A stretch of DNA of 64,000 bases, from positions 1,018,711,969 to 1,018,775,968 of the forward strand of contig NC_056726.1 in NCBI RefSeq assembly GCF_019279795.1, read 5' to 3'. The notes under the pieces were generated by a model. The model saw nothing but the letters and a program-made list of their open reading frames with translations. It searched no databases and was not told the DNA's origin. Position numbers and translations under genes: made by a program. Below are positions 22,790 through 34,165 of the stretch, piece by piece (position 1 is the stretch's first letter; every line of letters starts with the position of its first letter). The stretch is from Protopterus annectens (Eukaryota > Chordata > Ceratodontiformes > Protopteridae).

Positions 22790-23703
22790 TACTGTCACAA
22801 AAAAGTAGCTTTTGTGGACTGGTAGTTTTACCTGCATTGCTTCCCTTCCTCGGGAAAGAGGCACCATTTTTAGCACTGATCCCATGGCTGGTCTTTCTTC
22901 CAGCCACAAAAAGAAAAAGTTAATCAAACAGCCTTTGACACCACAGCAGGCTGTCAATTTGCCTCAGCCATAGGTGGGTGCTGTGGCCATTTGTTTTACC
23001 TCAGAACACTCATCTTTTACCCTGGATCCCTCTGGTGGAGCACCTACAGACACTGTGTACCGGTGGGTTAGCCATGTCCTGTGTGACTGTTGGAGTCTCC
23101 TCTGTGAACAAGGAAAAGTCACTCTTGTTGGTCCTGGGAAAGGGAACAGGGAAGGTTTCCCTGCTATGTCAGAATGTTGTGCCCATACCTGAGAAGCACA
23201 GTTGGTCCAATTTTTTTACTGTCAAAAAGAATCAGAAAACCAAGCATGTACTGTATATACTGCTCCTCAACTTTCTGTAAATAGGAGTAGTTTACTGGGT
23301 CTGGCTCAGGGTTTTTCAGACTGTTTATCCTTCTTGTAAAGTAGTTTTTGGAAAAAAAAGAGGGATTCCTCTTTTCCTGAAGATGGTCAAGATTCAGACG
23401 CCGACCAGGAAGATGCAGGGATGGGTTGTGGCAAGCGGTACTGTTTTAATTAGGTTTGCATGGCTGTATTCTCAAAACCTTCCAGATGGTGTTAAAAGCA
23501 ATATTTTAAATTCACCCTCAGATAAAGATTTTGTGTTTATGCCCTCTGGTTCAGAGTTGATTAAAAGGAGTGATGAAATGGGCAATCAGATACAGAAAAT
23601 CACTAAGATTTTTCAGCCCTCCTTTTCCAAATTGTCCAAGGGAGTTTCTTTCTCTTCTGCCAGTTTTGGCAGAATGCAGAATAAACAGCTTAAAAAAAAT
23701 TAG
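22790..23703 (+). pseudogene. DIRS gag-like ORF1 (broken)
   Basis: The clearest part is 23383-23703: RFAWLYSQNLPDGVKSNILN, then SGSELIKRSDEMGNQIQKI. DIRS and related gag-like proteins end in a [RH]..WLR...L....K..IL....D block followed by such a Glu/Lys-rich stretch. Upstream, other frames read DSDADQEDAGMG and a Lys-rich segment, fitting an acidic N-terminal region, but no domain is firm there. Several stops and frame changes. Confidence 0.5.
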
Positions 23704-24203
23704 ACATGGCAAGGGAGTTTCCAAAAGAAATATTTAACCTCCCCAAACCATGGACGGCCCAGTATGTCTAAATGACATTCAGGACACCTTGTGACCCCCT
23801 CCCATCCTAGCCCCTTTTTCTTCCAGAAACTCTGTGTGATGCCCCACCACTGGACCAGTAATCAAGGACCCTCAATCCTCACCACTGGCAACAGTGGGGG
23901 ACGTACACTGAGACTATGACAAGTACACTCACAGTATTTCCAGATGTAGCTCTCTGCATCAAGTACAATTTCCCTTAACAGCGCACAGAGACCACAGTCA
24001 GTTCAGGGCTGGCTTCTCCCTCTTTCTCCAAATCCCCAATAAGACTCCCCACTGGCAAAGCTATAGAGTTGAGTCCTTAGCAAAGGTTCCAATCCAAGAC
24101 CTCCGACACTCTCTCTGTCCAACCAGTGCTTCGTGTCCCTGCCCAAGTAGCTGACACACACACTCTTGGAGATTTGTTTTACATACACACACACACACAC
24201 ACA

Positions 24204-24278
<75 letters not shown>

Positions 24279-24549
24279 GGGAAAGGCTGGCACAGGTATA
24301 CTACCTATGTTCAGTAATGCCCAGACTATAAGTTAGTTATCACTGTCACCAGAAACCCTTATCCACTACTTTAAGACCCTTAACAAAGGGTGTCCAATCT
24401 TACTGTGTAATGTAACTATTAATACAAAGGGAAGTTTGACCAAGAGCAAGGCTATTAGGAGTGGCCTACATAGTGTCACCAAATAAATATGCAAGTACTC
24501 TCAGAACGTAAATATCTCTACACAGATCAGCAACAATGAAAGGTTTAAA
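23704..24549. other. Unassigned sequence, possibly DIRS-derived
   Basis: Apart from the CA repeat at 24184 I recognise no gene. It lies between the DIRS gag-like ORF and LINE copy 6, so part may be decayed DIRS sequence. Confidence 0.3.
24184..24276. repeat. (CA)n microsatellite
   Basis: About 46 CA units with one AGAC interruption near 24202. Confidence 0.98.
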
Positions 24550-27045
24550 TATAAGCACCCAAGTTCCAACCCAACACTGTTTTACTAGGAGACTTCAACT
24601 ACCCTTCCATCAACTAGGAAAACTACTCAAGCACCAATACACTGGCCCAATGCTTACTGGAATTCATCAATTCCAATGCCCTGTACCAGCTCATTCTGAC
24701 CCCGACTAGAGGAAGCAACATCCTTGACTTGGTTATTATTAACATGGGTGACCGTTGCTCTACACCAATAGTCCATCCCTCCCTGGTCAGATCCGACCAT
24801 AAACTAATCACCATGGAAATCCACATTGTACCCACTTCCCCTGAAAAGGTAACCACCTTGAAAAACTTATCCAAAGCTGACTTTGGACTCCTAAAAATAG
24901 AGGTGGATAACTTCATGATACCCATGCCAATGGAAAATAGCTGCATGACTGCTGAATCATACACTAATGCACTGTACTAGCCATACCCAACAGAACCAAG
25001 ATGCTCTCCTCCAAAAAAAGTAAGCCAATCTGGTGCTCCCCTGCCATTAATAAACTCTACAACAGAAGGAAGAAACTGTTGTAGAAAAAGGTGAAGTCGC
25101 AAGACTGGAAAAATGCCCTTATTAGCCTCAACAAAAAGTTGAGATCCCTTATCAAATCCTCTAAAGCCAGCTTTGAAGGCAGAATTACATCAGACACTAA
25201 AAACAATCACAAAGCCTTCCATAGCTATATCAAGAACCTCTACAGCAATATCCAGATTTGCTCTGAATTATTGGTCAATGTTACCTCCTATAATGAGCCA
25301 ACAAATATTGCCTACTTACTGGCTGACAGATTCAGTGCCAACTTTACCCCTCTCTCCTCCTAAAAGGACCAATCACAATACCAGAAGAATGGCGGGCACC
25401 CTGCATTACTGCAGCACAGGTTAAAGCTACATTGCCCAAGGCCAAGAATACAGCTTCGATGGGACCCAATAATATCCCTGGCTATGTTCTACATGAACTA
25501 CAAAGTGAACTGGCACCACATCTGTGTGCCCTGTTTAGTCACAGCCTCACCTCAGGCTTTGTCCCTACTGAATTGCACACTGCTACAGTCATTCCGCTCC
25601 ATAAAGGGGGAGTGACTACAGACGCTAGGAATTATCGCCCCATTAGCCTGATGAGTCGGATATGTAAAGTTATGGAGCGCATCATCATGGACCTGATTAA
25701 CAAAGATATATGAAATCTCCAAACTCTAGACCCCATGCAATTTGGCTTTGTGAAAGGGAGATCATGCCTGCTCAACCTGGTTGACTTCTTGGAGTCAGTC
25801 ACCAGGGCCATGGATGAAATTAAGGCAGTGCATACAGCTTACCTCGATCTGGCCACGGCCTTTGATATCATTCCTCACTCAGGAATTATTGATAAACTCA
25901 CCAAATTAGGCATCAACCCCTATATCACTAGGTGGGTTGCAAATTGGATCACAAACAGAGCACACAGTGTGAAAGTCACAGACTCCAAGTCAGACTGCCG
26001 ACCAGTCATGAGTGGAGTCTCACAGGGATTGGTGCTGGGTCCTCTCCTGTTCGGCATCTACTTCTCAAGTCAGCACAAAGTGACTCTAGCTGAACAAGTT
26101 CACAAACGACTGCAAGCTGGGAACAATTATTAACTCCCCAAGTGATGCAGACATCCTACAGAAAGGCCTCACTGAGATCAATAACTGGTGTTGAAACCAT
26201 TGCCTTAAGCTTAATGCCAAAAAATGTGTTGTCTTTCCCTTTGGTAAAAACTCAGTTCCCACTAATTAGCACACCGATGGGAGCCCACTGAACACTGAAG
26301 GTGTTATAAGAGATCTGGGGATGCAGGTTGACAGCAACCTCTCCTTCGACCACCACATTGCCACTGTAGTCAGAAAGTACTTCTATGTGGCATATCTCAT
26401 TACCAAGGATTTTGCATCCAGGAATAAAGAGATCATCATCATCTCTCTCTACCCTTCCCTCATTAGACCAATCATCGAGTATAATGCCCCATTTGGCATA
26501 TATCTCACTAGACACTAGCAACAGCTGGAGTGGCCACAGAAGTACCTCACAGAGAGGATCCTAGGCATTAAACACATGTCCTACATGGACAGACTCAAAA
26601 GACTCCAGCTATTTGCTGTCTCATATTTCCTACTTAGAGACAATCTCCACTTGACTTACAAAGCCATGTCTGACCCAACTCTGTTTGAAATGCTACATCT
26701 AAAGAAATTCCAATCCCTCCACACCACATGCTCCAGAGACCTCAACCTCATTGCCACAATCAGCAGAACATGCTGGAGGGACTGGTTTCTCACCCAGAGA
26801 CTGCCCGTCCTCTAGAATAAACTTCCCATACATGTCAAGCAGAGCACCTTGCTGTCCCTCTTCAAGAGAAATCTTGATGAGTGGATGGCTAATAGAAAGT
26901 TCACCCCGGGGATCACTCCAGTGGCTCTCCTTGATAGAGGCACTGGAAACTAATGTTGAGCGGCATGATCCCAGGGCACTTCTATGGGATAGGCTTGTAA
27001 AGGCTCCAGGGCCATTAGCCTAGTACACATCTATAAACCTATGAA
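24550..27045 (+). mobile_element. CR1-like LINE copy 6 (5' truncated)
   Basis: Starts within the endonuclease (PNTVLLGDFNYPSIN-like) and reaches a tail TATAAACCTATGAACTTATAA. Coding parts: INMGDRCSTPIVHPSLVRSD, linker, RT with MGPNNIPGYVLHELQ, AYLDLATAFDIIPHSGI (motif A), SGVSQGLVLGPLLFGIYF (motif B) and the C-terminus (TPGITPVALLDRGTGN, stop 26951). Motif C lies in a shifted frame near 26085-26115. A deletion inside the linker near 24980 removes about 40 residues. Confidence 0.9.
24565..26953 (+). pseudogene. LINE ORF2 of copy 6 (broken)
   Basis: Endonuclease C-terminal half, linker and whole RT length, split among at least five open stretches. The SDH block of the endonuclease (VRSDHKLITMEI) and motif A of the RT are intact. 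Stops follow NKDI (25711), CLKPLP region (26193), TRH (26519) and LPVL (26813). No function expected. Confidence 0.85.
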
Positions 27046-27509
27046 CTTATAATAAACAATAAAAGAACAAGGCAAGGCTAAATATATATTTACAGTGATA
27101 TCAGAGTTCAAAATCACAGGAAATATTTAAAACAACATCGCAGGACAGTCTCAAATGAAGAAAAACATCCAAACTATGCTTCACTATATTCCTGACTAAA
27201 TCCAAAATAATTACCATATCCTAGCTAACTTACTTACAGAGCAAGGCATATGTGGTGAATTGATCTTTTCTAGTTGTTATCAGGTCAAAGACAGAATACA
27301 GAATGATGTGTCTCTCTCAGAGACTCCTCAGATTAATATCTCAAATATTATTGCTGGGATAGCTTCATGAATTACATAATTTCTTGTCATATGACTTCTA
27401 GCCCCCACACCCAAAACAACCATTGATGACAGATCTACCTGTGAAAATACATAGATACCAGATCTTTGGCAGATAATGGAAGTCATAAAACAATAAAACA
27501 CTTCCAAGA
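27046..27509. other. No recognisable feature
   Basis: AT-rich sequence after LINE copy 6. Nothing identified. Confidence 0.3.
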
Positions 27510-27772
27510 TAAGATGTGGATACATCTGTGGAGTTTTTCTCTCCCAATTTCTGCTATCCAGGGTCTATTATGTTTAAATTAAGTTTGCTTGGAACAAACC
27601 ATTGTAAACTTTCTACTGATTGTATGATTTATCTTTTGACTGTAAAATTACCAGTGTACATATTATTTGATGTGCAGCTTTTCTCCCCAGGCCTCTGCTG
27701 TAAATGGACCTTGTTCCAGTCAGATTTTCCTGGTAAACAAATGTAAAATAAATAAATAAATAAAATAAATAT
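27510..27772 (+). mobile_element. L2-like LINE 3' end
   Basis: TTCTCCCCAGGCCTCTGCTG, GTAAACAAATGTAAA and an AAATAAATAAATAAAAT tail match the 3' ends at 3640 (minus) and 14095. Only the 3' UTR remains. Confidence 0.65.
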
Positions 27773-28014
27773 CGAAAGCTTCTCAGCACAGACATTGTGT
27801 CTCCTTGATGCCATAATGTAATTTAATTTCAGCTATTTTTCTGAAATTTACTATACTGAAATTAACCTCCTGTGTTCCAGTTTCTACTGTTAAAATATAT
27901 ACATTTAAATAGTTACAATAGTGTATGTACATTTCTGTCCTCTTCCATCAGGACACACTGTGGATACATCTTTAAGGTCTGTACTTTACCAACAAATTTG
28001 ATATGTGTGTTGGA
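27773..28014. other. No recognisable feature
   Basis: Short AT-rich stretch between the L2-like 3' end and the full-length LINE copy 7. Confidence 0.3.
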
Positions 28015-28562
28015 GGGAAGCCTTCTAGCTTATCAGTAGGAGTGGTAAGCACTAGGTAGCTTATCTACCACAAGAGTGGTTTCTGGCCCAGAAATTGTAG
28101 TTTATTGGCCGTTTGGGCAGTTTTTCCATCTCTTTCAACTTTCTGGTTTAAAAGCTCGCATTTGCGCTTGTTTCCCACCTTTCCTATAACTAGTCTAGTC
28201 CAGATACAGATTTGCTGTATCCAGGACTGTTTGTAAGCTTCTGAGCCCCCCCAAGCCTTTCTGTGTTGCAGGGAAGCATTCGAGATTATCAATGGGAGTG
28301 GTAAGCACTAGGTATCCTACCTACCACAAGACCCAGGTACAGATTTTTAGTTTTAGCGTTTGAATTTGCTTATTCGTGCTCAGCACTTGTTCAGAACTTG
28401 TTGTTAGCACTAAACAAGCTACAAATTACTACAGCACTCAACCTTCCTCTTTACCTAGAGGAAAACAGTTTTTGTACTTTCTTTCCTCATTTGCTTAGAG
28501 AAAAATCAGCTCTTATACTCACTTTCCTCACTTGTCTAGAAGAAAGTAGTTTTTATTCAGGC
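28015..28562 (+). promoter_or_regulatory. 5' UTR with tandem promoter-like monomers
   Basis: The stretch GTGTTGGAGGGAAGCCTTCT ... GTGGTAAGCACTAGG at 28012-28055 recurs at 28270-28310 (GTGTTGCAGGGAAGCATTCG ... GTGGTAAGCACTAGG). One monomer is therefore about 258 bp, followed by a partial second one. The same junction is visible in LINE copy 12 at 57490. Tandem 5' monomers are known as promoters in some LINE families; promoter activity here is inferred. Confidence 0.6.
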
Positions 28563-29545
28563 ATGTCCAAGGGTCAGCTCCCAGTCTTCTCTCCTGTCTA
28601 TCTGATGAATCTGGGCATCTTGAGGCAATGTAGCAATTGCCTCATGTACACAGACAACCCTCTCCTCCTACCACCCAACACCACAACCTGTGAGAGATGA
28701 ACTTATCTAGCCAAACTGGAGGTAAAGCTCTCTCCAACTAAGACTGAACTTGACAGTCAAGAGGAGAAGGTAAACACTTGCACAACACCACACTCATCAC
28801 ATAGTCCCACTAAGCCTACACCACCAAAATCGACACATAGAAACACAAAAACAATTGCAGAGGCTCTCAATAATAATTTGCTCAAGCAACAGAGACCTCC
28901 AGAGCAGAAATGTAAGCAACCTACACCCACCCAACATAACCCAAATGACACATAGCCCACAGACTCAGTGTGCCAATAAACCACAGCCCATAAGGCAAAC
29001 CAACATACCCAACACACTAGTCATAGGTGACTCCATAGTCAGGCACATTGATGTCCCACTCACCAGGCTAAACAAGGAGAAGGTTGCTGTCAGCTGCCTG
29101 TTGGATGCAAGGATCTACCACATAACCCCTGCACTCAGGACACTCCACAACAAGTACAAATATGACTCTGTCATTGTCCATGTTGGTGTGAATGACCTGA
29201 GATGTACTTCCCTGGACTACATGAAAAGAGACATGGGAGAGTTCTCTAATCTTGTAGCCCAGGCAGGTATGATCCTAGCCCTGAGTAGCATCCTGCCATC
29301 ACCCAGAATAATACCACAGTGCAAGGACAAAATGATTGACTTCAACAATTGGCTAAGCTTCTGGTGTCATTCTAAGAGTATCCAGTATCTGTCTGCCTAG
29401 GACGACATGGTCGACAGACCACAATGGTTTGCCAGAGATGGCCTGCACCTGTCGCCCCTGGGATTCCTGATTCTGGCTAAGGCCGCCCCTATAGTGCCTT
29501 TTTTAGGCAAGGTTCAAATGCCAAAATTCACCACCGTAACAGGAA
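28563..29545 (+). pseudogene. LINE ORF1 of copy 7 (esterase type, broken)
   Basis: Starts at MSKGQLPVFSPVYLMN, with CSNC and CER followed by a TGA (28698) that replaces Cys of the second C-x2-C pair. The SGNH esterase part has VIGDSIVRHIDVPLTRL (Ser block intact), VHVGVNDLRCTSLDYMKRDM and DGLHLSPLG. A TAG lies at 29398 (SA-stop-DDMVDRPQW). The C-terminal end runs in frame into ORF2, unlike copies 8, 11 and 14, where a stop follows SPP or PPP. Confidence 0.85.
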
Positions 29546-29559
29546 CTGGCAAGCAAAAA

Positions 29560-32359
29560 CTGAGGGTAATGCTACTCAAGGCTAGAAGTCTAAATCTCAA
29601 AATGCACTCACTCGAGGCACTCCTTAAAATGGAGAACATTGATATCTGTGCAGTGACTGAGACCTGGTTCAAGGCTCTAGAGAGCACTTCTTCATTACCA
29701 GGCTATAACTCATACCACACTTTTCGGCCAGCTAACCTGGACCAGAACACCAAAGATGGAGGTGTGTCCATATTCATTAAGGATATCCGCACCTCCAGGC
29801 TAGTTGCTCAGCATAATGCATCCGAGGTTATCCAAGTGCAACTAACTCAGGGCAAAACTGCAATACAAATTGTAGCTTGCTACAGATCCCTCACCATGCC
29901 CCAGGATTCCCACTCCTCTTTTCTTGATATACTGGAAAATATTAGGGTTCAGCCAAACACCCTAATAATGGGCAATTTCAACTACCCCACCATTAACTGG
30001 GAAAACTACTCATGTACCAACTCCTTTGCTCAATGCTTTCTGAAATTCATAAATTCCAATGCCCTGGATTAACTTATCCACACCCCCACCAGGGGCAACA
30101 ATATCCTAGACTGAGTCATTACCAACATGAGTGACCAGTGTTTCACATCTGAAGTTAACTCCTCATTGGTCAGATCTGACCATAAGCTAATCACCCTAGA
30201 TATCTGCATCCCGCCCCCACCCACCATTAAGAAAACACGGTAAAAAATTTCTCCAAAGCCAGCTTCATGCTTCTTAAGACAGAAATGGCGAACTTCATGA
30301 CACCCATGCAGATGGACAATACAGTTACGACTGCTGAATCCTACATAGATGCACTCTATAAGCACTTACACGAGTGTATGGCTCGTGCTATCCCAAACAG
30401 AACCAAGATGCTATCCTCCAAAAAAACGAAGCCAATCTGGTGGTCCCCTGCCATAAACAAACTGTACAACAGAAGGAAGAAACTATTGCAAAAGAGAGTA
30501 AAATCCTATGAGTGGAAGAGCTCCCTGGTCAGCCTCAGTATGAAGCTGAGATCCCTTATAAGATCCTCCAAAGCTAGCTATGAAAACAAAATCACCACTA
30601 TTCTAAGGGCAACCACATAGTATTATATAGCTATGTCAAGAATCTCAATGTCAACACCCAGATCTGCTCTGAGTTACAGCACAACTACATGAAAGTTACA
30701 GAACCCACTGATATTTCCAACATCCTGACAGCTAGGTTCAGTGCTAACTTTACCCCCCACCCCCACCCCTAAAGTGCCCATATCTATACAGGAAGAATGC
30801 AGAGTCCCTGTAATCACATCTATGCAGGTAAAAGCTGCACTCTCTAAAACCAAAAACACAGCATCCATGGGACCGGACAACATCCCAGGCTGAGTTTTAT
30901 ATGAACTTCAGAACGAACTGGCTCCCCACCTAAGCACCATGTTCAATCATAGTCTCACATCAGGCTTTGTGCCCACTGAATGGTGCACAGCAACAGTTAT
31001 CCCACTCCACAGAGGGGGAGCCACCAATGATCCTGGGAACTATTGCTCTATTAGCCTAACGAGCCTGGTATGCAAGGCCTTGGAACGTATCATTATGGAA
31101 CTCATAAACAAAGGCATTGGTAACCTCCAAACTCTGGACCCCACCCAGTTCGGGTTTGTGAAAGGCAGATCATGCCTTCTGAACCTGATTGACTTCTTTG
31201 AGGCAGTCACCAAAGCAGTAGACGAGAGTAAGGTGGTTCACACAGCCTATCTTGACCTCACCAAGGCTTTCAACACCATCCCCCATTCTGGAATTATAGC
31301 TAAAATCACTAAACTAGGTATAAATCCCTATGTCACAAGATAGGTTGCCAACTGGCTCACTGACAGAACCCTCACTGTATAAGTTGCAGACTCCAAATCT
31401 GACTTCAAACCAGTGACAAGTGGAGTACCACAGGGTTCAGTCCTGGGACCTCTCCTGTTTGGTATCTACTTCTCTGAAGTACAGGCTAACACAGAAGTCC
31501 TCTGGCTAATGAAGTCTGCAAATGGCTGCAAGCTAGGAGCCATAGTGGAGTTTCCAAATGATGTAGGCATCCTGCAGAAGGGCCTCACTGAGACAGATAC
31601 TTGGCGTCAGAGGCATGGCCTCAAGCTCAATGCCAAAAAGTGCATTGTCATCCCCTTTGGTAAAAACTCTGTACCCATGAACTACCACATAAATGGCAGT
31701 CTACTTAATGCTGAATGTGTGATAAGAAACCTTGGGACACAGGTGGACAGTAGTCTCTCTTTTGGTAATCATATCGCCACAGTGGTCAGGAAATCCTTCT
31801 ACGTGGCACACCTCATCACAAAAGGGTTCTCATCCAAGAAAAAAGAGGTCATTGTTCCCCTCTACTCGGCACTCATTAGACCCATTATAGAGTACAATGC
31901 CCCTTTTGGAATGTACCTCGCAAGACATCTGTAGCAGCTGGATAGGCCACAGAAGTACCTCACAAAGAGGATTATTGGCATCAAACAAATGACCTACACC
32001 GACCGTCTCAAAAAACTCCACATTACTCTGTAGCATATCGCCTACTCTGAGGAGATCTCTGCCTAACATATAAAGCTATGTTTAACCCAGAGCTGTTGGA
32101 CATGCTACACCTAAAGAAATCCCAATCCCTCCAAGCTACATGCTCTAGGGACCTAAACCTTGTCACCACAATAAACAGGACATGCTGGAGGGATAGATTC
32201 CTGTCCCAGAGACTTCCTATACTCTGGAACAAGTTACCCATCTACGTCAAGCCAAGTTGCTCATTAGCACTCTTCAAGAAAAATCTTGATGAGTGGATGA
32301 GAAATAGAAAATACACCCCAGGGATCACTTCTGTGGCTCTGCTCGACAGGGACACGTGA
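29560..32359 (+). pseudogene. LINE ORF2 of copy 7 (broken)
   Basis: Endonuclease with ICAVTETWFKALE, ACYRSLTMPQDSHSSFL, MGNFNYPTINWENYS (GDFN changed to GNFN) and a TAA at 30070. RT with FGFVKGRSCLLNLIDFFEAV, AYLDLTKAFNTIPHSGI (motif A Asp changed to Asn at the second position), SGVPQGSVLGPLLFGIYFSE and SANGCKLGAIVEFP, where FADD has become SANG. Loss of the catalytic aspartates shows this copy could not polymerise DNA. Confidence 0.88.
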
Positions 32360-32850
32360 AATTAACCTTCTTGGGTGGCGTAAGCCAGGGAACCTTGTTT
32401 GCTAGGCTTACTTAGGCCATTGGGTAGCTTGTTCCAGAGTATAGGAAGTCTCTGGGACAGGAATCTATCCCTCCAGCATGTCCTGTTTATTGTGGTGACA
32501 AGGTTTAGGTCCCTAGAGCATGTAGCTCAGAGGGATTGGGATTTCTTTAGGTGTAGCACACAATAAACAGGACATGCTGGAGGGATAGATTCCTGTCCCA
32601 GAGACTTCCTATACTCTGGAACAAGCTACCCATCTACGTCAAGCCAAGTTGCTCATTAGCACTCTTCAAGAAAAATCTTGATGAGTGGATGAGAAATAGA
32701 AAATACACCCCAGGGATCACTTCTGTGGCTCTGCTTGACAGGGGCACGTGAAATTAACTTTCTTGGGTGGCGTAAGCCAGGGAACCTTGTTGCCTAGGCT
32801 TACTTAGGCCATTGGGCCAATAGCCTAGTACCTACCTATGAACCTATAAC
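32105..32850. repeat. Inverted plus direct duplication at LINE 3' end
   Basis: 32423-32558 is the reverse complement of about 32105-32238. 32559-32850 then repeats 32168-32420 in direct orientation up to a complete 3' tail. 32423-32558 and the following segment can therefore fold into a hairpin. The pattern fits strand switching during reverse transcription or repair. Confidence 0.88.
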
Positions 32851-33002
32851 ACACAGTTCTAATACAGTTGTAACACAAGCATCTTACACAAATCCTTTCA
32901 GTATTCACCAATGACATACAATTATTTACAAAATTCCAGACAGCTCATAGTATCCTTTCATGAGAGTCTGAATCGCCATTTTTTTCTTTGCTAACAGGTT
33001 GT
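32851..33002 (+). other. Probable DIRS sequence before RT
   Basis: Frames are broken, but the run into SDKWVLN near 33003 suits the start of a DIRS RT. A TTTTTCTTTGCTAACAG stretch at 32981-32998 looks like a splice acceptor, probably by chance. Confidence 0.35.
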
Positions 33003-33560
33003 TTCTGACAAATGGGTTCTAAATATCATGCATCATGGTTGCAGATGGCAGTGACAGGAAATTCCTCCTTTCCAATGGGGGGGGGGTCATTCCTCATCCT
33101 CCAGATGAGAGTGTTTTTGTTTTCTCCTGTTCTTCATCACATGCTGTCCCAAGGAATGATAGGGCCAGTTCCTCCTTCCCAGGTGGGGAAGGGATTTTTT
33201 TCAAGGATGTTCCTAGTGCCAAAGGAAAACAAAAGTGCTTGGTGACCATTTCTGCATCCTTCCTTCCTAAACCTGTTTGTGATAGTGCCCTAATTCAAAA
33301 TGAGGTCAGTTCATAACCGGTTACTTCTTTTTCCTCTTTCAAGTTTCCTTGTAACATAAGGCTTAAACGATGCCTATCATCACATCCCCAATTCGTTTAG
33401 ATTTCAGATTTTTCTTAAAGTTTTGTGTGTCTGGATCATATTATCAGTTCTCTATCTTACCCTTTGGACTATCCACTGCATTAAAAGTGTTCACAAAGCG
33501 TCTAGCTGCAATTATAGCTCATTGTAGGCTACGGGGTATCAATTCTTTTTCCATATTCAG
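33003..33560 (+). pseudogene. DIRS reverse transcriptase, N-terminal part
   Basis: In broken frames: SDKWVLNIMHHG, MLSQGMIGPVPPSQVGKGFF, SRMFLVPKENK (the VPK..G motif of DIRS and Gypsy-type RTs), NLFVIVP.FKM, then GSYYQFSILPFGLSTALKVF (LPFGL motif B region) and TKRLAAIIAHCRLRGIN. These are typical of DIRS RTs in fish and amphibians. LINE copy 8 interrupts it directly before the catalytic Y.DD region. Confidence 0.85.
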
Positions 33561-33599
33561 ACAAAGTCTGCCAATCAGCCAATAAGGCAAAACACCATA

Positions 33600-34136
33600 C
33601 CCAACACACTACTCATAGGTGACTCTATAGTCAGGCACACTGATGTCCCACTCACCAGGCTAAACAAGGAGAAGGTTACTGTCAGCTGCCTGTCGGGTGA
33701 CAGGATCTGCCACATAACCCATGCACTCAGGTCACTCCACAACAAGTACAAATATGACTCTGTCATTGTCCATGTTGGTGTGAATGACCTGAGATGTACC
33801 TCCCTGGACTACATGAAAAGAGACATGGAAGAGCTCTGCGATCTTGTAGCCCAGGCAGGCATGACCCTAGCCCTGAGTAGCATCCTGCCATCGCCCAGAA
33901 TGATACCGCAGTACAAGGACAAAATGATTGATTTCAACAATTGGCTAAGCTTCTGATGTCATTCAAAGGGAATCCAGTATCTGTCTGCTTGGGATGACAT
34001 GGTTGACAGACCACGATGCTTTGCCACAGATGGCCTGCACCTGTCGCCCCTAGGATTCCGGATACTGGCTAAGGCTCTTGCTGCCCCTATAGTGCCTTTT
34101 TTAGGCAGGGTTCAAGTAACAAATTCACCACCATAA
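33600..34136 (+). pseudogene. LINE ORF1 esterase part of copy 8
   Basis: The SGNH blocks are all readable: LIGDSIVRHTD, VHVGVNDLRCTSLDYMKRDM, and DGLHLSPLGF preceded by FAT (FAR elsewhere). One TGA at about 33955 replaces Trp in SFWCHSKGIQ. The ORF ends at a TAA after VTNSPP (34134-34136). The N-terminal zinc-knuckle part is absent. Confidence 0.85.
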
Positions 34137-34165
34137 CAGGAATAAGTAAGCAAAAACTGAGGGTA

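Larger units (their letters stand above)
28015..32850 (+). mobile_element. CR1-like LINE copy 7 (full-length, 3' end folded back)
   Basis: Complete order: 5' UTR (28015-28562), ORF1 (28563-29545), ORF2 endonuclease and RT (29560-32359), 3' UTR and tail (CCTATGAACCTATAAC near 32848). The 3' end carries an extra inverted plus direct duplication (32423-32850). Without it the element is about 4.4 kb. Multiple stops break both ORFs. It lies within the DIRS element between gag and RT. Confidence 0.92.

Noticed and set aside
32981..33003. Pyrimidine-rich stretch ending in AACAG as a splice acceptor of a host exon
   Set aside because: The downstream coding sequence is a broken DIRS reverse transcriptase, so no host exon is supported.
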